DNA of 64,000 nucleotides, taken from Kumtagia ephedrae (GTDB taxonomy: Bacteria > Pseudomonadota > Alphaproteobacteria > Rhizobiales > Rhizobiaceae). The stretch spans positions 1 to 64,000 of the forward strand of contig NZ_PXYK01000008.1 in assembly GCF_003012745.1 (NCBI RefSeq), read 5' to 3'. The translations under genes and the position numbers were made by a program. How positions within the stretch are numbered: the first letter of the stretch is position 1; each line of letters begins with the position of its first letter. The notes below the pieces were generated by a model that did not search any database, was not told where the DNA came from, and saw nothing but the letters and a program-made list of their open reading frames with translations. Below, piece after piece: positions 45,277-52,824 of the stretch.

Positions 45277-45975
45277 ATGCCCATGCCCGACCGCCCGCGG
45301 CAATTGCCGCTCGACCTCGGCCACGTCGCCGGCCTCAGCCGCGACGACCTCGTCGTCTCCGCCGCCAACCGCGATGCCCTCGTACTGGTGGAGCGCTGGC
45401 CCGACTGGCCGTCCCCCGTGGTCGTGCTCGCCGGCCCGCCGGGGTCGGGCAAGTCGCACCTGGCCGCGATCTGGCGCGAGCGTGCCGCCGCCGCGCCGCT
45501 CAGCGCCGAAGCCGTCGCCGAGGCGGGCACACGCGAGGCGAGGCTGGAGTTCCTCGTGGAGGACGCCGACACGCCGCGCCTCGATCAGACCGGGCTGTTC
45601 CACCTGATCAACCGCGTGCGCGCCGGCGGCGGGCATCTGCTGCTCACCGCGCCGCGCTTCCCCTCGGCATGGAGCGTAACGCTCCCCGACCTCGCCTCGC
45701 GGCTCAAGGCGGCGACCGTGGTCGAAATCCAAGAGCCCGACGACCAGTTGCTCGCCGGCGTCATCACGAAACTCTTCGCCGACCGCCAGGTGGAGGTGGA
45801 GCCCAGCGTCGTGCAGTTCCTGGAACGGCGCATCGAGCGCTCGCTGTCGGCGGCCATCCGTATCGTCGGCCGGCTCGACGCCATCGCCCTGGAACGCAAG
45901 TCGCGCATCACCCGCGCGCTGGCGGCGGAAGCGCTGGCGGAGATGGAGCACGGCCGCGGGGAGCCGGGTATCTAA
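45277..45975 (+). CDS. hdaA: DnaA regulatory inactivator (HdaA-like)
   Basis: The 232-residue protein resembles domain III of DnaA: Walker A AGPPGSGKSHL, and a C-terminal AAA+ lid. The N-terminal QLPLDL is a clamp-binding motif, as in Hda, which docks on the DNA polymerase clamp and triggers hydrolysis of DnaA-bound ATP. The acidic Walker B is EFLVEDADT. ATG codons at 45277 and 45283 and a GTG at 45268 are all possible starts. Confidence 0.88.
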   Translation: MPMPDRPRQLPLDLGHVAGLSRDDLVVSAANRDALVLVERWPDWPSPVVVLAGPPGSGKSHLAAIWRERAAAAPLSAEAVAEAGTREARLEFLVEDADTPRLDQTGLFHLINRVRAGGGHLLLTAPRFPSAWSVTLPDLASRLKAATVVEIQEPDDQLLAGVITKLFADRQVEVEPSVVQFLERRIERSLSAAIRIVGRLDAIALERKSRITRALAAEALAEMEHGRGEPGI

Positions 45976-46413
45976 CGCCGGCAGTCGGCTCCTCCGGACG
46001 GCGGTCCTGCCGATCGGCGCGGTCGCCGCCGGCCGAGCCTGCATTGCCGACAATCCCCGGCTAAGGCTTTGGTGGCAGCCGGGGGCGAACGGCGCTCCGT
46101 CCGCTTCTCCTCGCATGGAATAAGTCGTGTCGATGTTGTTCGCGTCGGCGCGATGTCCAGGAGCGATCCGCGTGGACAAAGCCGGCAGACCGGACCCGAT
46201 CGCAACGCGGTCGCGGAGCCATTCTCGACCAGCCGCCCGTCCGGCGCCCGCCTTGGTCACCAGCCGTTACAAGTCCAACGGGTCGCCTGGCTGGGCGCCG
46301 TCGCGTGGGGGCCTCTGCTGCAATGGAATATAAATTCCATGTTGACTTGGCTAGGGAGTTATCGTTTCATTCTGTTGGTGAGGCAGGGACGGCTGAGCGA
46401 ACCGGAGGCGATC
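45976..46413. other. regulatory gap upstream of iolC
   Basis: These 438 bases between hdaA and iolC hold no gene I can support, although one frame is open into iolC. The only clear element is the palindrome at 46325 and the adjacent TTGACT (46342-46347), with TTTCAT after 17 bases as a weak -10. Confidence 0.6.
46325..46338. promoter_or_regulatory. IolR-like operator upstream of iolC
   Basis: GGAA-TATAAA-TTCC lies 76 bases before the iolC ATG, directly upstream of a TTGACT -35 box. GGAA-N6-TTCC is the motif I recall being reported for the RpiR-type IolR repressor of Sinorhizobium meliloti inositol genes. Position and match support regulation by an IolR homologue, which is not in this window. 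Confidence 0.65.
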
Positions 46414-48342
46414 ATGGCGAATCCGCAGGACCAGGCCGCCCTGGACGTCATCACGATCGGCCGCGTCTCGGTCGATCTTTATGGCCAGCAGATCGGCTCG
46501 CGTCTCGAGGACATTGCTTCCTTCGCCAAGTCGGTCGGCGGCTGCCCGGCCAACATCGCAATCGGCACGGCGCGTCTCGGCCTGCGCTCGGCGCTGCTGT
46601 CGCGCGTGGGCGACGAGCAGATGGGCCGTTTCGTGCGCGAGCAGTTTTGCCGCGAGGGTGTTTCGGTGGATGGCCTCGTCTCCGACAGGGATCGCCTGAC
46701 GGCTCTGGTTCTGCTGGCGGTGGAGGAGGAGGGCGTCTCGCCGATGATCTTCTACCGCTCCGACTGTGCCGACATGGCGCTCGACGAGCGAGACGTCGAC
46801 GAGGCCTTCGTCGCCTCCGCCCGCGCGATCGTGGTCACGGGCACGCATTTCTCGCGGGAAAATACCGAGGCGGCCCAGCGCAAGGCGATCCGCATCGCCA
46901 AGGCGCATGGCCGCAAGGTGGTCTTCGACATCGACTACCGTCCGAACCTGTGGGGGCTCGCCGGCCATGCCGCCGGCTTCGAGCGCTATGTGAAATCCGA
47001 CCGCGTCTCGGCGCGGCTGAAGACGGTGCTGCCGGACTGCGATCTGATCGTCGGCACCGAGGAGGAGATCATGATCGCCTCCGGCGCCGACGACGTTCTC
47101 TCCGCATTGCGGGCGATTCGCGCCGTTTCGCCGGCGACCGTGGTGCTGAAGCGCGGTGCGATGGGCTGCATCGTCTATGACGGCGAGATCAGCGACGACC
47201 TGGAGGGCGGCATCGTCGGAAAGGGCTTTCCGATCGAGGTGTTCAACGTGCTCGGCGCCGGCGACGCCTTCATGTCCGGCTTCCTGCGCGGCTGGTTGGG
47301 CGGCGAGAGCCTGGAGACCGCCGCGACCTGGGCCAATGCCTGCGGCGCCTTCGCGGTCTCGCGGCTGCTGTGCTCGCCCGAATATCCGACCTGGACCGAG
47401 CTGCGGCATTTCCTGGAGCATGGCAGTCCGCATCGGGCGCTGCGCAAGGACGAGACGATCAGCCACATCCACCGCGCCACCACCCGCCGCAAGCACATTC
47501 CATCACTGATGGCGCTGGCCGTCGACCATCGGGGCCAACTCGAAGCTGCCGCCGAGGCGGCGGGAGCCGCGCCAGAGAAGATCGGGCAATTCAAGGTGCT
47601 GGCTGTGAAGGCCGCCGCGCGAGTCGCGGCCGGACGGGAAGGCTACGGCATGCTGATCGACGAGAAGCATGGCCGCGACGCCATGTTCGAGTTCGCCCGC
47701 CATCCCTTCAGCTGGCTCGGTCGACCGGTGGAGCTGCCCGGCTCGCGGCCGCTGCGCTTCGAGTTCAGCCAGGATCTGGGCTCGCAGCTGGTCGAATGGC
47801 CGGTCGACCATTGCATCAAATGCCTGTGCTTCTATCATCTCGACGACCCGGCCGAACTGAAGGCCGAGCAGCAGGACAAGCTGCGGGCGCTCTCGGACGC
47901 CGCCCGCAGGGTTGGCCGCGAACTGCTGGTCGAGATCATCGCCGGAAAGCACGGGCCGCTTGCCGGCGATACGGTCCCGCGCGCGCTGGAGGAACTTTAT
48001 GGGCTCGGCATCAGGCCCGACTGGTGGAAGCTGGAGCCGCAGGTCTCCGCTGCCGCGTGGCGGGGGATCGGCGCGACGATCGAGCGCAACGATCCCTATT
48101 GCCGCGGTGTCGTACTGCTCGGACTGGAGGCGCCGGAGGAAGACCTCATGCAGGCGTTCGACGCCGTTGCCGATGTCCCGGTGGTGAAGGGCTTTGCCGT
48201 CGGCCGCACGATCTTCGCCGCTTCCGCCGAGCGCTGGCTGGCCGGAAGGATCAGCGACGAGGAAGCGATCGACGAGATGGCCGGGCGTTTCGGGCGGCTG
48301 ACCGAGGCTTGGCTTTCGCAGCGCGAGCCGAAGGCGGCGTAG
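46414..48342 (+). CDS. iolC: bifunctional 5-dehydro-2-deoxygluconokinase / DUF2090 protein
   Basis: The 642-residue protein joins a PfkB sugar kinase (about residues 1-330, VGGCPANIAIGTARLG, GAGDAFMSGFLRGW) to a C-terminal DUF2090 aldolase-like domain (about 340-640, ALAVDHRGQ). IolC phosphorylates 5-dehydro-2-deoxygluconate in myo-inositol breakdown; the fused form is usual in rhizobia. The ATG at 46414 follows GGAGG. It leads the iol cluster. Confidence 0.95.
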   Translation: MANPQDQAALDVITIGRVSVDLYGQQIGSRLEDIASFAKSVGGCPANIAIGTARLGLRSALLSRVGDEQMGRFVREQFCREGVSVDGLVSDRDRLTALVLLAVEEEGVSPMIFYRSDCADMALDERDVDEAFVASARAIVVTGTHFSRENTEAAQRKAIRIAKAHGRKVVFDIDYRPNLWGLAGHAAGFERYVKSDRVSARLKTVLPDCDLIVGTEEEIMIASGADDVLSALRAIRAVSPATVVLKRGAMGCIVYDGEISDDLEGGIVGKGFPIEVFNVLGAGDAFMSGFLRGWLGGESLETAATWANACGAFAVSRLLCSPEYPTWTELRHFLEHGSPHRALRKDETISHIHRATTRRKHIPSLMALAVDHRGQLEAAAEAAGAAPEKIGQFKVLAVKAAARVAAGREGYGMLIDEKHGRDAMFEFARHPFSWLGRPVELPGSRPLRFEFSQDLGSQLVEWPVDHCIKCLCFYHLDDPAELKAEQQDKLRALSDAARRVGRELLVEIIAGKHGPLAGDTVPRALEELYGLGIRPDWWKLEPQVSAAAWRGIGATIERNDPYCRGVVLLGLEAPEEDLMQAFDAVADVPVVKGFAVGRTIFAASAERWLAGRISDEEAIDEMAGRFGRLTEAWLSQREPKAA

Positions 48343-48418
48343 CAGACCGACTTTGTGGTGGCGGGGCCGCCTAGCCTATCTTCGTCGCTCGCTTCGAGAC
48401 GGCACGGGAGGAAAAGAC

Positions 48419-50269
48419 ATGAGCAAAACCATCCGCCTCACCATGGCACAGGCCCTGACGCGCTACCTTGCCGCCCAGATGACCGAAATCGACGGCAGCA
48501 AGGTGCCGCTGTTCGGCGGGGTATGGGCGATCTTCGGTCATGGCAATGTCGCCGGCATGGGCGAGGCGCTCTATCAGCAGCGCGACAGCCTCCCCACCTT
48601 CCGCGCCCACAACGAGCAGGCCATGGCGCATGCGGCGATCGCCTTCGCCAAGGCGCATTTCCGCCGCCGCATGATGGCCGCGACCACCTCGATCGGCCCG
48701 GGCGCGACCAATCTGGTGACGGCCTGTGCGCTGGCCCACGTCAACCGCCTGCCGCTGCTGCTGTTGCCCGGCGACGTCTTCGCCAACCGCAGGCCCGATC
48801 CGGTTCTGCAGCAGGTAGAGGATTTCGGCGACGGCACCGTCTCGGCCAACGACTGCCTGCGGCCGGTGTCGCGCTATTTCGACCGCATCACCCGGCCCGA
48901 GCAGATCATCACGGCGCTCGGCCGCACGATGCAGGTGCTGACCGATCCGGCGGAGTGCGGGCCGGTGACGCTGGCGCTCTGCCAGGACGTGCAGGCGGAG
49001 GCTTATGACTATCCGGAAAGCTTCTTCGCCGAGCGCCTGTGGCTGCCGCGTCGTCCGCGGCCCGACCGGCGCGAGCTGGAGGCAGCCGTCGCGGCGCTGA
49101 AGCGGGCGCAAAAGCCGCTGATCATCGCCGGCGGTGGCGTGCTCTATTCCGGCGCATCGCAAAAGCTCGCCGCCTTCGCCGAAAAATTCGGCATTCCGGT
49201 CGGCGAGACGCAGGGCGGAAAATCGTCGCTGCCCGACAGCCATCCGCTCAATATGGCGGCCCTCGGCGTCACGGGTACCACGGCGGCCAACCGTCTGGCC
49301 GCCGAAGCCGATCTGGTGCTGGCCGTCGGCACCCGCCTCCAGGACTTCACCACCGGCTCCTGGGCGCTGTTCAAGCGCGACAGCAAGGCGATCGTCGGCC
49401 TCAACGTGCAGCCTTTCGATGCCGGCAAGCACCGGGCGCTGCCGCTGGTGGCCGATGCCGCCGAAGGCCTGGACGCGCTGGCCGATGCCTTGGAGGGCTG
49501 GAAGGCGCCTGGCGGCTGGGTCGAGACGGCGAAGCAGGGGAAGGCGGACTGGCGTTCCGTGGTCGAGCGCGTCACCGCCTCGACCAACGTTCCGCTGCCG
49601 TCGGACGCGCAGGTGATCGGCGCGGTGCAGCGCGCGCTCGGCGAGGAGGTCGTCCTGCTGCACGCGGCCGGCGGCCTGCCCGGCGAGTTGCACAAGCTCT
49701 GGCGCGCCGGCTCCCCCGGCTCCTATCACGCCGAATACGGCTATTCGACCATGGGCTACGAGATTGCCGGCGGGCTCGGCGTCAAGATGGCGAAGCCGGC
49801 GCAGGAGGTGGTCGTCATGGTCGGCGATGGCTCCTACCTGATGCTGAATTCCGAGGTCGCTACTTCGGTCATGCTTGGATTGAAGCTGATCGTCGTGCTG
49901 CTCGACAATCGCGGCTTCGGCTGCATCAACCGGCTGCAGATGGCGACCGGCGGCGCCAGCTTCAACAACCTGCTGGGCGACACCCGCCACGAGATCTTGC
50001 CCGACATCGACTTCGCCGCCCACGCCGCGAGCCTGGGTGCGATCTCGGAGAAGGTGGCCTCGATCGCCGGCCTGGAGGCGGCCTTGGCCAAGGCGCGGGG
50101 CAACGACCGCACCACCGTCGTGGTGATCGACACCGACCCGCTGGTATCGACCGACGAAGGCGGCGCCTGGTGGGATGTCGCGGTGCCGGAAGTGAGCGCG
50201 CGCGAGCAGGTGGTCGCGCGCAGGCGCGACTATGAGCAGGCACTGGAGCGCCAGGCGATTGGGGATTGA
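48419..50269 (+). CDS. iolD: 3D-(3,5/4)-trihydroxycyclohexane-1,2-dione hydrolase
   Basis: The 616-residue thiamine-diphosphate enzyme opens the inositol-derived ring to 5-deoxyglucuronate. The C-terminal TPP motif is GDGSYLMLNSEVATSVMLGL, and the N-terminal domain has the conserved FRAHNEQAMAHAA. GGGAGGA precedes the ATG at 48419. Spacing to iolC is 76 bases, so they share a transcript. Confidence 0.95.
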   Translation: MSKTIRLTMAQALTRYLAAQMTEIDGSKVPLFGGVWAIFGHGNVAGMGEALYQQRDSLPTFRAHNEQAMAHAAIAFAKAHFRRRMMAATTSIGPGATNLVTACALAHVNRLPLLLLPGDVFANRRPDPVLQQVEDFGDGTVSANDCLRPVSRYFDRITRPEQIITALGRTMQVLTDPAECGPVTLALCQDVQAEAYDYPESFFAERLWLPRRPRPDRRELEAAVAALKRAQKPLIIAGGGVLYSGASQKLAAFAEKFGIPVGETQGGKSSLPDSHPLNMAALGVTGTTAANRLAAEADLVLAVGTRLQDFTTGSWALFKRDSKAIVGLNVQPFDAGKHRALPLVADAAEGLDALADALEGWKAPGGWVETAKQGKADWRSVVERVTASTNVPLPSDAQVIGAVQRALGEEVVLLHAAGGLPGELHKLWRAGSPGSYHAEYGYSTMGYEIAGGLGVKMAKPAQEVVVMVGDGSYLMLNSEVATSVMLGLKLIVVLLDNRGFGCINRLQMATGGASFNNLLGDTRHEILPDIDFAAHAASLGAISEKVASIAGLEAALAKARGNDRTTVVVIDTDPLVSTDEGGAWWDVAVPEVSAREQVVARRRDYEQALERQAIGD

Positions 50270-50365
50270 GGCCGGCCGTTCCGCCTTCGGGATTAAGCTA
50301 TCCGCGGATCGAAGCGATGCGCTAGAAGGGACGGCGCGACCTTCTCGATCCGATGGCAGGCCTTG

Positions 50366-50578
50366 ATGACCAAAGACACCGACCACCCGTTCCTCCGCCC
50401 CCTCTGGCGCCGCGTCGCGCTGGTGGTCTTCTGCGCCGCCTGGGCGGTCTGGGAGTTCTCCAACGGCGAGACCTTCTGGGGCACGCTGGCCGCCGGCATG
50501 GCGGTCTACGGCGCCTGGATTTTTGTCATTTCCTACAAGGCGCCCGTGGACGGGCCGACGGAAGAAAGGAAGGAGTGA
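50366..50578 (+). CDS. small two-helix membrane protein in the iol cluster
   Basis: The 70-residue protein has two predicted membrane helices (about residues 15-32 and 37-57) and polar ends. It may belong to the DUF3329 group, but I am not certain. It stands between iolD and iolB, where iolE is found in many rhizobia. Its TGA overlaps the iolB ATG by one base, so it is co-translated with iolB. Confidence 0.78.
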   Translation: MTKDTDHPFLRPLWRRVALVVFCAAWAVWEFSNGETFWGTLAAGMAVYGAWIFVISYKAPVDGPTEERKE

Positions 50579-51390
50579 TGTCGAAACTCCTGGTCAGGCC
50601 GAAGGGCGGCAACGGGCTGCTCGCCAAAGTCACGCCGGAAAGCGCCGGCTGGCGCTATGTCGGCTTCGAGCTGCACCGGCTCCGGCCGGGAGACACGGTT
50701 TCCGCCGAAACGGGAGGGCAGGAGGCGTGCCTGGTGTTCGTCAGCGGCCGCGGCCGGGCGACTGCGCAAGGCCGGGATTTCGGCCTGCTCGGCGAGCGCA
50801 TGTCGCCCTTCGACGGCAAGCCGTGGTCGCTCTACGTGCCGCAGGACTGCGACTGGTCGGTCACGGCCGAGACGGATCTCGAGCTTGCCGTCTGCCTGGC
50901 GCCAAGCCTGGGCGGCGGCCTTCCGGCCCGTGTCGTCGGCCCCGACGATGTCAGCCAGGAGGTGCGCGGCAAGGGCACCAACACGCGCTATGTCACCAAC
51001 ATCCTGCCGGAGGGCGAGCCGGCCGATTCGCTGCTGGTGGTCGAGGTGATCACCCCGGGCGGCCACACCTCCAGCTATCCCCCGCACAAGCACGACCGGG
51101 ACGACCTCCCGACCGAATCCTACCTGGAGGAGACCTATTACCATCGCATCAACCCGCCGCAGGGTTTTGCCTTCCAGCGCGTCTATACCGATGCCGACGC
51201 GGACGGCAGGCGCTCGCTTGACGAAACGATGACGGTGGAGGACGGGGACATCGTCATCGTGCCCGAGGGCTATCACCCCTGCGCGGCCTGCCACGGCTAC
51301 GACCTGTATTATCTCAACGTCATGGCCGGCCCGACGCGCACGTGGAAGTTCCACAACGCACCCGAGCACGCCTGGATGCTCAAGGCGTAA
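50578..51390 (+). CDS. iolB: 5-deoxy-glucuronate isomerase
   Basis: The 270-residue cupin enzyme isomerises 5-deoxyglucuronate to 5-dehydro-2-deoxygluconate, the substrate of IolC. Metal-binding residues are seen in SYPPHKHD and the glutamate of EETYYHRINP, with the second cupin HPCAACHGYDLYYLNVMAG. AGGAAGGAG sits ahead of the ATG. It closes the iol cluster here. Confidence 0.95.
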   Translation: MSKLLVRPKGGNGLLAKVTPESAGWRYVGFELHRLRPGDTVSAETGGQEACLVFVSGRGRATAQGRDFGLLGERMSPFDGKPWSLYVPQDCDWSVTAETDLELAVCLAPSLGGGLPARVVGPDDVSQEVRGKGTNTRYVTNILPEGEPADSLLVVEVITPGGHTSSYPPHKHDRDDLPTESYLEETYYHRINPPQGFAFQRVYTDADADGRRSLDETMTVEDGDIVIVPEGYHPCAACHGYDLYYLNVMAGPTRTWKFHNAPEHAWMLKA

Positions 51391-51409
51391 GGCCGCCGGC
51401 CGGCAAAGC

Positions 51410-51616
51410 TCAACTCGTGCGGGCTGAGCGGGATGCGGCGCGCGGGGCCGTTCGACGCTTGGCTGCCGGCTTGCGACCATTGCTGCCGGCCCGGGCCGGC
51501 CGGCGCGGGGCCTCGGGCACCGGCTCGAAGTCGGACGGGACGGCGTTCAAAAATTCCTTGCCTATCCGGTAAGCCGCATAGAAAGCGGCGCCGGCGATAA
51601 CGAGGCGGATCACCAT
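51410..51616 (-). CDS. small membrane-anchored hypothetical protein
   Basis: The 68-residue protein has one N-terminal membrane helix (MVIRLVIAGAAFYAAYRIG) and a basic alanine/arginine-rich tail. AGGAGGAAGC directly before the ATG is a strong ribosome site and the main evidence. Function unknown. It follows the 86-residue gene by 9 bases on the same strand. Confidence 0.7.
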   Translation of the reverse strand: MVIRLVIAGAAFYAAYRIGKEFLNAVPSDFEPVPEAPRRPARAGSNGRKPAAKRRTAPRAASRSARTS

Positions 51617-51625
51617 CGCTTCCTC

Positions 51626-51886
51626 CTAGCGGTCCACGAACTTGTTGAAGCGGCTCGGCTTGCCGTCGCCGGTCTTGTCTTGGTGCAGGAAAGCCAGCCG
51701 GTTCTTGTCGAAGATGTCGAAGAACTCGTCCCATCCGATATGGTCGAAATTCTCCTCCTTCTCACCGAAATCGATCCGCAGCACGCCGCCGCTGCCGCCC
51801 GTGCGGACCACGGCGGGTTTGCCGTCGCGCTCCTCGGTCCATTTCCTGATTTCGGCGTGGTCAGTGGTGGTGGTCGCTTCGCTCAT
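51626..51886 (-). CDS. conserved small acidic protein
   Basis: The 86-residue protein resembles a widespread small family of unknown function: HAEIRKWTEERDGKPAVV, RIDFGEKEENFDHIGWDEFF and the end DGKPSRFNKFVDR. No enzymatic motif is visible. GGAGGT before the second ATG (51886) decides this start over the one 4 codons upstream. Confidence 0.85.
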   Translation of the reverse strand: MSEATTTTDHAEIRKWTEERDGKPAVVRTGGSGGVLRIDFGEKEENFDHIGWDEFFDIFDKNRLAFLHQDKTGDGKPSRFNKFVDR

Positions 51887-51988
51887 CGGAACCTCCATGT
51901 CGTGCCCGACTAACGGGTGTCCGCGCTACGGGTTCCGGGAACCGCCGCCGCCCTGCGTCATTGATTCCGCAGCCGAAGGGAGACCGAC

Positions 51989-52159
51989 ATGGCTGACATC
52001 CTCGATTTCAGCGCCGACCGGGTGTTCGTGAGGCCAGCCGAACGCGGCTGGATGGTGCGCATCGTGGAGGGCGGCCGGAGGATGGACTATGCCTTCGAGC
52101 GCAAGGCGTGGGCGGAGATTTTCGCGCGCTACGAGCGGCAAAGGATGTTCGGGAGATGA
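51989..52159 (+). CDS. small hypothetical protein
   Basis: A 56-residue frame starts at ATG 51989 behind AAGGGAGA and ends in TGA at 52157-52159, 45 bases before tRNA-Arg on the other strand. The product is charged and aromatic (MADILDFSADRVFVRPAERG, ending QRMFGR). Ribosome site and codon pattern fit a real gene; I do not recognise it. Confidence 0.6.
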   Translation: MADILDFSADRVFVRPAERGWMVRIVEGGRRMDYAFERKAWAEIFARYERQRMFGR

Positions 52160-52204
52160 GCGTGCCGGAGCGACGCTATAACCCATTGAAAAAGAGAACG
52201 AATT

Positions 52205-52281
52205 TGGCGATCCCGACAGGATTCGAACCTGTGACCATCGGCTTAGAAGGCCGGTGCTCTATCCAGCTGAGCTACGGGACC
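52205..52281 (-). tRNA. tRNA-Arg (anticodon TCT)
   Basis: The 77-base minus-strand sequence folds as a full cloverleaf: acceptor GGTCCCG with CGGGATC, D-arm AGCTCAGCTGGATAGAGC, anticodon loop CTTCTAA, T-arm ACAGG-TTCGAAT-CCTGT, and an encoded CCA end (TGG at 52205-52207). Confidence 0.97.
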
Positions 52282-52325
52282 GTCGCGCCTGGGCGCAGCC
52301 GCACGGGTACTGCGAAACTGTCCCG

Positions 52326-52631
52326 TCAATGCGTCCAGGGTATCTTGCGGTCATAGCGGAAATTCTCCGCATAGGAAATCTGCCGCCGCTTGGCTTCCTT
52401 GGGCTCCTGCACGCGATAGGCGAGGCCATGCTTCTCGGCGTAAGCCACCGCTTCCTCGCGCGTGTTGAAGGTCAGCCGGATCTGGCTCTTCATGTCGGAG
52501 GAGGTGGTGTAGCCCATCAGCGGGTCGATCTTGCGCGGCGTTTCCGGATCGAATTCGAGTACCCAGTAGCCGGTCTTGGCCGTGCCGGACTGCATGGCGG
52601 TCTTGGCGGGGCTGAAAATGCGCGCTGACAT
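52326..52631 (-). CDS. NADH dehydrogenase accessory subunit (NDUFS4-like)
   Basis: The 101-residue protein matches the ETC complex I subunit (NDUFS4) family found in mitochondria and alphaproteobacteria: MSARIFSPAKTAMQSGTA, then WVLEFDP, SSDMKSQIRLTF and AVAYAEKHG. It is a peripheral accessory subunit of respiratory complex I. It lies between two tRNA genes, a known arrangement in Hyphomicrobiales. I use the ATG at 52631 rather than 4 codons upstream. Confidence 0.93.
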   Translation of the reverse strand: MSARIFSPAKTAMQSGTAKTGYWVLEFDPETPRKIDPLMGYTTSSDMKSQIRLTFNTREEAVAYAEKHGLAYRVQEPKEAKRRQISYAENFRYDRKIPWTH

Positions 52632-52655
52632 CGGTTCCCTCATGCATGCTGCCGC

Positions 52656-52732
52656 TGGTCGGAGTGGCAGGATTCGAACCTGCGACCCCCTGATCCCAAA
52701 TCAGGTGCGCTACCAGGCTGCGCTACACTCCG
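52656..52732 (-). tRNA. tRNA-Pro (anticodon TGG)
   Basis: The 77-base minus-strand sequence folds as a cloverleaf with acceptor CGGAGTG/CACTCCG, anticodon stem CCTGA/TCAGG around the loop TTTGGGA, T-arm GCAGG-TTCGAAT-CCTGC, and an encoded CCA (TGG at 52656-52658). Confidence 0.97.
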
Positions 52733-52824
52733 ATGGTCGGAACCCCTAGTGAAGCGGACGGCTTCGCGCAAGCGGAAAACCGTCGCAGCGATCTCGTGAC
52801 TGTCGCAGGCGGCCGGGGCGTCCG

